Source: an uncultured Oscillospiraceae bacterium
GTDB taxonomy: Bacteria; Bacillota; Clostridia; Oscillospirales; Ruminococcaceae
DNA length: 64,000 nt
NCBI GenBank assembly: GCA_949743955.1
Contig: CATJVQ010000023.1
Location: 1 to 64,000 of the forward strand
Reading direction: 5' to 3'
This document shows, piece by piece, positions 18,124-26,368 of this stretch. The stretch's first letter is position 1. Every line of letters starts with the position of its first letter. The translations under genes and the position numbers were made by a program. The notes under the pieces were generated by a model that was not told the DNA's origin, did no database searches, and was given only the letters and a program-made list of their open reading frames with translations.

Positions 18124-19527
18124 TTAAGCAGCCGGCGCTTCTTTCTCGGAAACGATGGCTTTACTGCGCCACTTGCCATGGCGGTAGAAGAACCAGGTGA
18201 GCACCGCGCCGAGAACCCACGAGAGAAGCAGAGAAATATACAGGCAGTCGGGCGATCCGGCGGGCTGTTCGGGGGAGCGTGTCAGCCAGGCGATACCGTA
18301 GGCGATGGGCACGCGGATGATAACGGTGGTGATGAGCGAGATCCACATGGGGGTCATCGTGTCGCCCGCTCCGCGCATGACGCCGGAGAGCACCTGATTT
18401 ACCGACACGGCGATGTATCCCACGGCGAGGATCCGCATCATGTGCATCCCCATAGAGACAACCGCCTCCGTGCGGGTAAAGAGGCCCATGAGCGGGCGGC
18501 CGAAGAGCAGGATGGCGATGGTGAGGATTGTTGCGACCAGCGCCCCGAGGCGGACACCGTCCTTCGTGCCGCGCTCGACACGGTCTATCTTCCCCGCGCC
18601 GATGTTCTGCCCGGCGTAGGTGGTCATGGCGGTGCCGAAAGTGAAGTTGGGCATCATGCAGAAGCCATCCACGCGCATGAGAACTGTCGCGCAGGCGATG
18701 ACGGCTGTGCCGAACGTATTTGTGAGCGACTGCACCACGATCTGCGCCATGGAGAAGATGCCGTGCGCCGCGCCGGAGGGCAGGCCCAGGCGCGTGAGCT
18801 GCCAGACCATGTCCGCCCGCGGACGCAGCGCGTCCCGGTCGATAGTCATGACCTCCTTCATGCGCCAGATTCGGACAAGGCAAAGAATGCCAGAGATAAA
18901 CTGGGCGATAATTGTCGCCCAGGCGACGCCGGCGACACCCCAGCGGAAGACGGCTACGAACAGCAAATCCAGCACAATGTTGAGTCCGCATGCGACGATC
19001 AGGAAGATCAGCGGCATCACCGAGTCCCCTAGCCCGCGCAGCATGCCGGAGACGATATTGTAGTATGCGCATCCTACGATGCCCAGGAAAATAATCGTCA
19101 GATACGAGCAGGCCATCTCGTAGATCTCGGCCGGCGTGTCCAGAAGTGTCATGAGCGGGCGGGTGAGGAGCGGCCCTGCAATCATAACGAAGATACCCGA
19201 AAGCAGGGTGAGGGTGAGTGTCGTGCCCGTGGCGCGGGAGAGAAGCGTGCGCTGCCCGGCGCCGAAGTACTGGGAAACCATGATGGTCGCGCCGGTGGAG
19301 ATGCCCATGAACAGCACAAGCAGCAGGTTCATCAGCGGCCCGCTCGCACCCACAGCGGCAAGCGCGCTGTCCCCCACATAGCGGCCGACGACGATAGAAT
19401 CCACCGTGTTGTAAAGCTGCTGGGCAAAATTACCGATGAGCAACGGGATGGAAAACTGTACCAGACAACGGACAGGGCTGCCGACAGTCATGTCCTGTGC
19501 GCCGAAGAATTCGGACAGTTTACTCAA
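18124..19527 (-). CDS. MATE-family efflux transporter
   Basis: 467-aa multidrug/toxic-compound extrusion protein with about 12 hydrophobic segments. The first is typical (VRCLVQFSIPLLIGNFAQQLYNTVDSIVVGRYVG), and VGASGPLMNLLLVLFMGISTGATIMVSQYFGAG follows as in NorM/DinF proteins. The start is TTG (TTGAGTAAACTG) with GAGG upstream; the nearby ATG runs into a stop in two codons. Substrate is unknown. It is followed by the MIF-like gene. This is one of two unrelated-position MATE genes in the window. Confidence 0.92.
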   Translation of the reverse strand: MSKLSEFFGAQDMTVGSPVRCLVQFSIPLLIGNFAQQLYNTVDSIVVGRYVGDSALAAVGASGPLMNLLLVLFMGISTGATIMVSQYFGAGQRTLLSRATGTTLTLTLLSGIFVMIAGPLLTRPLMTLLDTPAEIYEMACSYLTIIFLGIVGCAYYNIVSGMLRGLGDSVMPLIFLIVACGLNIVLDLLFVAVFRWGVAGVAWATIIAQFISGILCLVRIWRMKEVMTIDRDALRPRADMVWQLTRLGLPSGAAHGIFSMAQIVVQSLTNTFGTAVIACATVLMRVDGFCMMPNFTFGTAMTTYAGQNIGAGKIDRVERGTKDGVRLGALVATILTIAILLFGRPLMGLFTRTEAVVSMGMHMMRILAVGYIAVSVNQVLSGVMRGAGDTMTPMWISLITTVIIRVPIAYGIAWLTRSPEQPAGSPDCLYISLLLSWVLGAVLTWFFYRHGKWRSKAIVSEKEAPAA

Positions 19528-19581
19528 CGTACATGCCTCTTTTCTTTATTGAAGATTTCTGCTGGATTGCCGAATATTTCT

Positions 19582-19610
19582 ATTATAGCACAGAAGAAGA
19601 CAGGATTCCA
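19582..19610 (-). promoter_or_regulatory. Promoter of the MATE/MIF pair
   Basis: Minus-strand TGGAAT (19610-19605), 17 bp spacer, TATAAT (19587-19582) with an extended TGC. Confidence 0.55.
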
Positions 19611-19671
19611 TACGATGTTTTGCCTAAAAATTTGCCGGTTTTGTCGGATTATCGGGAAATTATCCAAGGGG

Positions 19672-19713
19672 TATAAAAACATATGTTTAAAACCAAAACA
19701 CTATATCTAGTGG
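19672..19713 (+). promoter_or_regulatory. nrdD control region with an NrdR-box-like palindrome
   Basis: ACACTATATCTAGTGG (19698-19713) closely fits the NrdR box (acaCwAtATaTwGtgt). It sits just downstream of a possible -10 TATAAA (19672-19677), where it could block transcription. An overlapping-phase palindrome AAACATATGTTT (19677-19688) lies 23 bp upstream centre to centre; it is a poor second box. Confidence 0.55.
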
Positions 19714-19780
19714 GAGAGTTGCCAGTAGGATCAACAAAATGTGGGAACAGGCATTGACAAAAGGAGAAGAGAGGGATACA

Positions 19781-22144
19781 ATGGGGGATGTCAGAGTGAA
19801 GGAGGGAGCACAGAAGTTGGTCACAACAATCGTCAAACGGGATGGACGGACAGTACTGTTCGACGTGGAAAAAATCGAGGAAGCCATTTTCAAAGCGGCG
19901 CAGGCGCTGGGGGGCAGCGACCGGGATACGGCGGCAAGCTTGGCCCGCGAAGTGGAACGCCGGCTGGAAGGGGAGGAAATGCCCCCCACAGTCGAGCATA
20001 TCCAGGACGAAGTGGAGCGGGTGCTCGTTGAGAGCGGGCATACGCGCACCGCCAAGGAGTATATTCTCTACCGGGCGCAGCGTTCCAGAGTGCGCGAGAT
20101 GAATACACGCCTCATGAAAATATACGAGAACATTACATATAAGGACGCGGAGGAAGCGGACCTCAAGCGCGAGAACGCCAATATCGACGGCAACACCGCT
20201 ATGGGCTCGATGCTCAAATACGGCAGTGAGGGCGCCAAGCAGTTTTATCAGATGTTCATCATCAACCCGCGCTTTTCCCAGGCCCATATGGACGGGGACA
20301 TCCATATCCACGACATGGATTTTTATACCCTGACGACAACCTGCACACAGATCGATCTGGATAAGCTCTTCACCGGCGGCTTCTGCACAGGGCACGGCTT
20401 CCTGCGCGAGCCGGGCGATATCCGGACATATTCGGCGCTTGCGTGCATCGCTATCCAGTCCAACCAGAACGATCAGCACGGCGGGCAGAGCATCCCGAAT
20501 TTTGACTACGCCATGGCTAAAGGTGTGGGCAAGACATACCGCAAGCTGTATAGGCAGAACATCGCCAAGGGCCTCGAGATGGCCGGGGAATGTGAGGACG
20601 GCCGGGAGACGGCGAAGGAGCTCATTGTCCGCGCCGGGGAGCGAGTGGGCCAGCAGCCCTCTCTTGAACCGCAGGAGGACTTTGAGCGTGCGCTTGAGGA
20701 GGAGCTTTCCGCCTCCTGCTCGCCCAAGGCGGCTGCGCGGATCGTCCGCTTTGCGCGGCACGAGGCGAAAAGAGAGACAGAGGACGCCACCTATCAGGCG
20801 ATGGAGGCACTTGTCCACAACCTTAATACGATGCACTCCCGCGCTGGGGCGCAGATCCCGTTTTCGTCGCTCAACTACGGCCTGGACACCTCCCCGGAGG
20901 GGCGGCTCGTCATCCGCACCATCCTCGAGGCGACTGACGCCGGGCTCGGCAACGGTGAGACGGCGATTTTCCCCATCCACATTTTTAAAGTCAAGGAAGG
21001 CGTCAACTACAATCCGGGCGAGGCGAACTACGATCTCTTCAAGCTCGCCTGCCGGGTGTCGGCCAAGCGGCTGTTTCCGAACTTCTCGTTTATCGACGCG
21101 CCGTTTAACCTCCAGTACTACCGCCCCGGCCGGCCCGAGACAGAGGTCGCCTACATGGGCTGCCGCACGCGCGTCATCGGCAATCACTACGATCCCACGA
21201 GGGAAATCGTCAACGGGCGCGGCAACCTGAGCTTTACATCCGTGAACCTGCCGCGGCTGGCCATCCGGGCTGAGGGGGACATTGAAACGTTCTTCAATCT
21301 GCTGGAGGAAAAGATCGTGCTCATCGCGGACCAGCTCATGGAGCGCTATCGGGTGCAGGCGGGCAAAAAGGTGAAGAACTACCCGTTCTTAATGGGGCAG
21401 GGTGTCTGGCTCGATTCGGATAAGCTCGGCCCGGAGGACACCGTGGGCGAAGTGCTGAGACACGGGACACTCACCCTCGGCTTTATCGGGCTTGCGGAGT
21501 GCTTAAAGGCCCTCACCGGCAAACACCACGGCGAGAGCGCCGAGGCGCAGGAGCTGGGCCTTCGGATCGTGCGCTACATGCGCCGCCGCATGGATGAATA
21601 CACCGAGGAGACCGGCTTTAACTACACGCTCATCGCCACCCCGGCCGAGGGTCTCTCCGGGCGTTTTGTCAAAATCGACCGGAAGAAGTACGGCGTCATT
21701 GAGGGAGTGACGGACAGGGAGTATTATACAAACTCCTTCCATGTTCCGGTGTACTATCCGATTTCGGCGTTTGAAAAGATCCGTCTGGAGGCGCCGTACC
21801 ACGCGCTGACCAACGCCGGGCACATCTCCTATATTGAACTCGACGGCGATCCGCTGCAGAACCCCGAGGCGTTCGAGGCGGTTGTGCGGTGCATGAAGGA
21901 GAGCGGCATCGGGTATGGCTCCATCAATCATCCGGTGGATCGCGATCCGGTGTGCGGCTATACGGGCATCATCGGCGACGAATGCCCCCACTGCCACCGC
22001 ACCGAGGCGGACGGCGGACCGCATTTTGAGCGCATCCGCCGCATCACGGGGTACCTGGTAGGCACGCTCGAGCGCTTCAACAACGCCAAGCGCGCCGAGG
22101 AGCACGACCGTGTCAAGCACGGGATCTCGTTCGACGAGGCGTAA
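19781..22144 (+). CDS. nrdD: Anaerobic ribonucleoside-triphosphate reductase
   Basis: Class III reductase that makes dNTPs anaerobically with a glycyl radical. The 787-aa protein has an N-terminal ATP-cone (TTIVKRDGRTVLFDVEKIEE...), the barrel with SNQNDQHGGQSIPNFDYAM, TNAGHISYIEL, and a C-terminal cysteine cluster (VCGYTGIIGDECPHCHR) for the structural zinc, with three cysteines visible. The glycyl radical site RRITGYLVG is about 35 residues from the end. I take the ATG at 19781, which has GAGAGG 6 nt upstream; the ATG at 19739 would add 14 residues. nrdG follows two genes later. Confidence 0.95.
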   Translation: MGDVRVKEGAQKLVTTIVKRDGRTVLFDVEKIEEAIFKAAQALGGSDRDTAASLAREVERRLEGEEMPPTVEHIQDEVERVLVESGHTRTAKEYILYRAQRSRVREMNTRLMKIYENITYKDAEEADLKRENANIDGNTAMGSMLKYGSEGAKQFYQMFIINPRFSQAHMDGDIHIHDMDFYTLTTTCTQIDLDKLFTGGFCTGHGFLREPGDIRTYSALACIAIQSNQNDQHGGQSIPNFDYAMAKGVGKTYRKLYRQNIAKGLEMAGECEDGRETAKELIVRAGERVGQQPSLEPQEDFERALEEELSASCSPKAAARIVRFARHEAKRETEDATYQAMEALVHNLNTMHSRAGAQIPFSSLNYGLDTSPEGRLVIRTILEATDAGLGNGETAIFPIHIFKVKEGVNYNPGEANYDLFKLACRVSAKRLFPNFSFIDAPFNLQYYRPGRPETEVAYMGCRTRVIGNHYDPTREIVNGRGNLSFTSVNLPRLAIRAEGDIETFFNLLEEKIVLIADQLMERYRVQAGKKVKNYPFLMGQGVWLDSDKLGPEDTVGEVLRHGTLTLGFIGLAECLKALTGKHHGESAEAQELGLRIVRYMRRRMDEYTEETGFNYTLIATPAEGLSGRFVKIDRKKYGVIEGVTDREYYTNSFHVPVYYPISAFEKIRLEAPYHALTNAGHISYIELDGDPLQNPEAFEAVVRCMKESGIGYGSINHPVDRDPVCGYTGIIGDECPHCHRTEADGGPHFERIRRITGYLVGTLERFNNAKRAEEHDRVKHGISFDEA

Positions 22145-22146
22145 GG

Positions 22147-22998
22147 ATGCGTTTATACCGCCCGCGGACAGCGTTCCCGCTGACCGCCTCGTTTTCTCCC
22201 GTCTACACGGAGAGCGCGCCGTGTGAAGCGCTGCGCCCCTATGTCTGCTGCTTCTGGAGCGGCGCGGGCGGGCCGGGACACGGGAGGCTGGTTGTCCCGG
22301 ATACGTGTATGGACATTATCTTCCGCCCGTCCTGCTCCTCGCCGGACGGGGTGGAAAGCTGCTTCTGCGGCATCAGCGACGCGCCGTTTTCCTCTGTGAA
22401 GACGGCGCCGTCTTTTGGAGTACGCTTCTACTTCTGGTCGGCGGGGATGTTCGCCGACGCGCCGCTTTCCGGCAGCTTCAATGCGTTTGAGGACGCGCCG
22501 CGCCGCTTCCCCTCCTTCTGCCGGGAGATGGAGGCATGGTTCTCCCGCCATGGATGGGACGCGCCTCCCGCCCGGCGTCAGGCGGCGGCAGAGGGAATCC
22601 TCCTCCGGCTCCTCTCGCGGGATGCTTCCTGTCGGACAGTGCGCCAGGCGGCGTATACCCTGCTGCGCAGCGGGGGGACGGCGGATCTTGGCACTCTCTC
22701 GATGGATGCGGGCGTGGGGATGCGCCAGCTCGAGAGGCTTCTGGACAGGGAGGCAGGTGTCTCCCCGAAATGCCTGGCGAGGATGGTGCGGTATCAGTGC
22801 GTCTGGCAGGAGCTGCTCGCGGGGGAGCGGGTGCTCGATATCGTGGCGCGCTACCGGTTTACCGATCAGTCCCACCTGCTGCGGGATTTTAAGCGTTTTC
22901 ACACCATGACACCCCGCCATGCGCTCGACGCGGCGCGGAATGTCGCGTTTTTACAAGACGCTGTACCGTTTTCCGGGTATACTGAAACTCATCTTTGA
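22147..22998 (+). CDS. AraC-family transcriptional regulator
   Basis: 283 aa. The N-terminal half (CEALRPYVCCFWSGAG, RLVVPDTCMDIIF, GVRFYFWSAGMF) matches the sensor-like domain common in AraC proteins of Firmicutes. The C-terminal half carries two helix-turn-helix units: DLGTLSMDAGVGMRQLERLL, then VLDIVARYRFTDQSHLLRDF, ending FKRFHTMTPRHAL. It starts 2 nt after nrdD with GAGG 7 nt upstream, and is followed by an alpha/alpha-toroid protein that it probably regulates. No ligand is deducible. Confidence 0.88.
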   Translation: MRLYRPRTAFPLTASFSPVYTESAPCEALRPYVCCFWSGAGGPGHGRLVVPDTCMDIIFRPSCSSPDGVESCFCGISDAPFSSVKTAPSFGVRFYFWSAGMFADAPLSGSFNAFEDAPRRFPSFCREMEAWFSRHGWDAPPARRQAAAEGILLRLLSRDASCRTVRQAAYTLLRSGGTADLGTLSMDAGVGMRQLERLLDREAGVSPKCLARMVRYQCVWQELLAGERVLDIVARYRFTDQSHLLRDFKRFHTMTPRHALDAARNVAFLQDAVPFSGYTETHL

Positions 22999-23045
22999 TT
23001 GATTCAGAGAGGAAAGAAGGAAATTACCGGAAAGGTGGAATCCCC

Positions 23046-23960
23046 ATGAAACAGGAACAGTTCGAAAAGATTGTAAACTGGATGTACCGCCATGCGCGGC
23101 CGCTGGATCTGGCGCGGTGGCGCCTGCACTTCGAGAATGGGAAAGTAGAGGACGTCTGGCGCGCGCTGGCGGCCTACCAGAATGAGGACGGCGGCTTCGG
23201 CCACGCGCTGGAGGCGGATTCGTGGAACCCGCATTCCTCGCCTCTGACGACTTCGGAGGCGGTTCACCTCATCGGGGAGTGCGGCGGGAACCCGCCGCAG
23301 GAGATAACGGACGGGATCCTCCGCTATCTCGCGAGCGGGAACGATTTCTCCAATGGACTGTGGACCTATACGGTGCCCACGAACAACGACTATCCCCACG
23401 CCCCGTGGTGGACGCACACGCCGGAATCCTCGTGTGGGAGGTACCCGTCCACGATTTTGGCCGGTTTCGCACTGCTCACAGCGGAGCACGGCAGCGCGCT
23501 CTGGCGCCGGGCGCTGGATATCGTGTCGGACGCGGTGGAGGACGCCTGCTCCCGCAGCGAGTGGACGGAGCAGCATGAGGCGGCTTCCTTCTTCGGCCTG
23601 TGGCAGATGGCGGCCGAGGCAGGACTGATCGAGGAGCTGCGCCTCGGCAGGCTCGCGGACGTGATGGGGAAGGCGGCGTCGCAGCTCATCGAGCGGGATC
23701 CGGAGAAGTGGGGCGGGTATGTATGCCGTCCATCGTGGTTCGTGGAGTCGCCGTCGTGCATCTACTATCCGGAGTACCGGGAGCTGATGGAGAAGGAGCT
23801 TGATTTCATTGAGGCCGGCATCGCTCTGGACGGTGTATGGAACGTCAACTGGGACTGGGGCGGAAAGTATGAGCGTGAATTCGCTGTCAGCGAAACATGG
23901 TGGCGGGGAGACATAGCGGTTAAAAACGCGATGCTCCTGCGCCGTTTCGGGCGGCTGTAA
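23046..23960 (+). CDS. Alpha/alpha-toroid (prenyltransferase/cyclase-like) protein of unknown function
   Basis: 304 aa with repeated helical hairpins carrying the glycine/aromatic motifs of terpenoid-cyclase-fold proteins: YQNEDGGFGHALEAD (about 40-55), FSNGLWTYTVPTNND, and WGGYVCRPSWFVESP. The cyclase DxDD motif is absent, so catalysis of that kind is not supported. Conserved Asp/Glu/His (DGGFGHALEAD) could bind metal. Start ATG with AAAGGTGG upstream. It lies 47 bp after the AraC gene and 22 bp before nrdG. Uncharacterised family; I do not assign a function. Confidence 0.7.
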   Translation: MKQEQFEKIVNWMYRHARPLDLARWRLHFENGKVEDVWRALAAYQNEDGGFGHALEADSWNPHSSPLTTSEAVHLIGECGGNPPQEITDGILRYLASGNDFSNGLWTYTVPTNNDYPHAPWWTHTPESSCGRYPSTILAGFALLTAEHGSALWRRALDIVSDAVEDACSRSEWTEQHEAASFFGLWQMAAEAGLIEELRLGRLADVMGKAASQLIERDPEKWGGYVCRPSWFVESPSCIYYPEYRELMEKELDFIEAGIALDGVWNVNWDWGGKYEREFAVSETWWRGDIAVKNAMLLRRFGRL

Positions 23961-23982
23961 GGTGACAGAAAGGGAGAGGATT

Positions 23983-24501
23983 ATGGAGGAGACGCGCATC
24001 CGGATAGCGGGGTTCACGCCGGAGTCGATTGTCGACGGGATAGGCCTGCGCTTCACCGTTTTTGTGCAGGGATGTCCGCACCGCTGCGAGGGCTGCCACA
24101 ATCCGCAGACACATCCGGCCGGCGGCGGCAGGCTCTATACGGCGGAGGAGATTCTGGAGAAAATTGAGCGCAATCCTCTCCTCTCCGGCGTCACGCTCTC
24201 GGGAGGCGAGCCGTTCGCGCAGGCGGCAGCCCTTCTCCCGCTGGCACGCGGCGTGCGTGAGCGGGGGTTACACCTGTGCGCGTACAGCGGCTATACGTTC
24301 GAGGAGCTTCTGACACTGGGCGAGCCGGTCCGCTCTCTGCTCGAGGAGTGCCAGGTGCTTATCGACGGCCCGTTCCTCCTCGCGCAGCGGACACTCGAGA
24401 AACGCTTCGCCGGGAGCCGGAACCAGCGCATCCTCGACGTGTCCGCTTCGCTCGCCGCGGGGGAACCTGTCCTCATGGAGGGGTGGCAGACACCGGCGTG
24501 A
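23983..24501 (+). CDS. nrdG: Anaerobic ribonucleotide reductase activating protein (radical SAM)
   Basis: Radical-SAM activase that puts the glycyl radical on NrdD. 172 aa. The [4Fe-4S] motif CPHRCEGCHNPQTH (CxxxCxxC) is near residue 30, followed by the SAM-binding VTLSGGEPFAQ. SIVDGIGLRFTVFVQG is the usual lead-in. The ATG at 23983 has GGGAGAGG upstream; a GTG 21 nt earlier is less likely. It lies 22 bp after the toroid gene. Normal nrdDG partners are separated here by two genes. Confidence 0.95.
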   Translation: MEETRIRIAGFTPESIVDGIGLRFTVFVQGCPHRCEGCHNPQTHPAGGGRLYTAEEILEKIERNPLLSGVTLSGGEPFAQAAALLPLARGVRERGLHLCAYSGYTFEELLTLGEPVRSLLEECQVLIDGPFLLAQRTLEKRFAGSRNQRILDVSASLAAGEPVLMEGWQTPA

Positions 24502-24541
24502 CGGACACCGCTTCCTCATAAAAAAGTTCATATCCGGTTTC

Positions 24542-24571
24542 TTGCAATGAATGGCGCCGGCGTGGTACAAT
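24542..24571 (+). promoter_or_regulatory. Promoter of the solute-binding lipoprotein gene
   Basis: TTGCAA (24542-24547), 18 bp spacer, TACAAT (24566-24571). Confidence 0.55.
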
Positions 24572-24646
24572 AAGAGTACTTCTGTATTTAAGGTTCGATA
24601 AAGAATAAAACGAAATCATCAGGGAACGGAGCCTGTTAAAATATTC

Positions 24647-26248
24647 ATGAACGCCGCCACGCGCCTTGTCCTGCTGCTGTGCCTCATGCTGTGCATTCTG
24701 CCTCTTTCCGCCTGTAACGACGGGACAGGGGCTTCTGTGCGTTACGATATTTCTGATTCCGTGACAAATCTGGATCCGCAGTATGCCTATACGGAGGACG
24801 CCAAGATCGTCGTGCGCAACGCATTTGAGGGTCTGTTCGAGAGCGATGGGGGCGGGGAGGCGGTCCCGGCCGCGGCACAGGGCATTTCCGTTTCGGAGGA
24901 TGGGCTGACCGCGACCATCACGCTCCGGGCGGATCTCCATTGGTCCGACGGCAGCGCCGTCACAGCGGGGGACTATGCGTTTGCCCTGCGCCGCCTCTTC
25001 ACGGCGGATTATCCGAGCGACTATGCCTCGGATTTTCTCTGTATTCGGAACGCGGCGGCTATCCTGCGCGGGGAGAAATCCGCCGAAGCGCTGGGCGTGC
25101 GCGCGCCGGATGACCGCACACTGGTGATCGCGCTCGAGTACCCCACGGACAGCCTGCCCTATCTCCTGTGCTCGACAGCGGCGCTGCCCTGCAAGGAGTC
25201 GTTTTTTGAGGAGACGCGCGGGCGCTATGGCTTAGAGCGGGAGATGCTCTTATATAACGGCCCGTTTTGTGTCTACTACTGGGAGGAGAACATGGTGCAG
25301 CTCCGCCCGAACCCGGAGTATCACGGGGTGGAGGCGGTGTGTCCGCGCAGCGTGACGTTTAATGTGGCGGATCCGCTGCAGCATTTTGCCCGGCTGGAGG
25401 CGGGGAGGACGGATGCGGCGGTCCTCTCTTACAGCGAGTGGAACCGCCTGAAGCGGCAGGAGCGGTATACCTGTGAACAGCATGAGGATACCGTGTGGGT
25501 GCTCATCTTCAACGAGAACCTCGGGGAGGAGACAGCGGCGGGGCGCTTCCTTACTTCCTCTGAGGGGCGGCGGGCACTGGCATCGGCCGTGGATCACCGG
25601 GTGTTTGCGCCGGATCTCGGGAACGACCTAGTAGAGACGACTGTCTTCCTCCCGCCCTCGCTGCGGCTGGGGGGGGAGAGCTACCGCAAACAGGCGGGCT
25701 TCACCGGAAACAGCCTTTTTGACACACAGGCGGCGCAGGACGCTTACCGGACAGCAGCCCGACTCTGCGGCACGCCGCAGCTCACCATCCTCGCGCCGGA
25801 CGAGGAGGCGCACAGCGCAGCGGCGACTGGAATCCAGCGCTGCTGGCGGGATACGCTCGCCCTGAACGCAAATCTGATGCAGCTCCCCCGGGCCGAACTC
25901 CTCGAGCGTGTGCGGAAGGGGGAGTATCAGGCGGCGGTGCTTCCCCTGCGCCCGGATTCTGAGGAGCCGGAGAGAATGCTCATGAGCTTCCGATCCGCTT
26001 CCACGGGCAACATCGCCGGGTACAGCAGCATGGAGTATGACGCGCTGCTGGAGCAGGCGTCCTCAGCCGGCAGCATACAGGGGCGGCTCCAGGCATGCCG
26101 CAGGGCGGAGAAAATGCTGTATGAGGATGCTGTACTCGTCCCGCTGTATTTTCAGACAAACTATTATGTGCTGGCGCCGGGGGTGGAGGGTATCCGGTTT
26201 TCGCCGTTCGCGGGGGAGACGCTGTTCCGTGGTGCCCTTAAACGGTAG
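24647..26248 (+). CDS. OppA-like extracellular solute-binding lipoprotein (orphan)
   Basis: 533 aa. The signal sequence ends with lipobox LSAC (about residue 23), so the protein is lipid-anchored outside the membrane. It matches family-5 peptide-binding proteins: YDISDSVTNLDPQYAYTEDA, NAFEGLFESD, TITLRADLHWSDGSAVTAGDYAFALRRLF and VPLYFQTNYYVLAPGVEG. Ligand is probably a peptide. There is no permease or ATPase gene alongside, so it must share a transporter encoded elsewhere. The ATG has a distant GGAG. It is transcribed from its own promoter and metG follows from another. Confidence 0.88.
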   Translation: MNAATRLVLLLCLMLCILPLSACNDGTGASVRYDISDSVTNLDPQYAYTEDAKIVVRNAFEGLFESDGGGEAVPAAAQGISVSEDGLTATITLRADLHWSDGSAVTAGDYAFALRRLFTADYPSDYASDFLCIRNAAAILRGEKSAEALGVRAPDDRTLVIALEYPTDSLPYLLCSTAALPCKESFFEETRGRYGLEREMLLYNGPFCVYYWEENMVQLRPNPEYHGVEAVCPRSVTFNVADPLQHFARLEAGRTDAAVLSYSEWNRLKRQERYTCEQHEDTVWVLIFNENLGEETAAGRFLTSSEGRRALASAVDHRVFAPDLGNDLVETTVFLPPSLRLGGESYRKQAGFTGNSLFDTQAAQDAYRTAARLCGTPQLTILAPDEEAHSAAATGIQRCWRDTLALNANLMQLPRAELLERVRKGEYQAAVLPLRPDSEEPERMLMSFRSASTGNIAGYSSMEYDALLEQASSAGSIQGRLQACRRAEKMLYEDAVLVPLYFQTNYYVLAPGVEGIRFSPFAGETLFRGALKR

Positions 26249-26277
26249 TTGTATTTTTCGGGGAATGGTGGTAAAAT
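26249..26277 (+). promoter_or_regulatory. Promoter of metG
   Basis: TTGTAT (26249-26254), 17 bp spacer, TAAAAT (26272-26277). There is no T-box in the roughly 90-nt leader. Confidence 0.55.
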
Positions 26278-26368
26278 AAAGAGAATCACATCAAACCCTT
26301 TGTGAATCTTCGACGAGGACGGCTGCGGCCGTTTGAAGAGGAGCAGAAATTACAGGAGGAAATGGGAC

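Noticed and set aside
19649..21187. Long open frame on the minus strand opposite nrdD
   Set aside because: GC-rich codon bias in the true gene leaves the opposite frame open; it has no RBS, no recognisable motif and overlaps a certain gene completely. Similar shadows opposite metG, A2M, alaS, argS and ddl were dropped for the same reason.
26278..26368. T-box or SAM riboswitch before metG
   Set aside because: The leader is only about 90 nt and lacks the GGGTGGnACCGCG core and SAM-box motifs.
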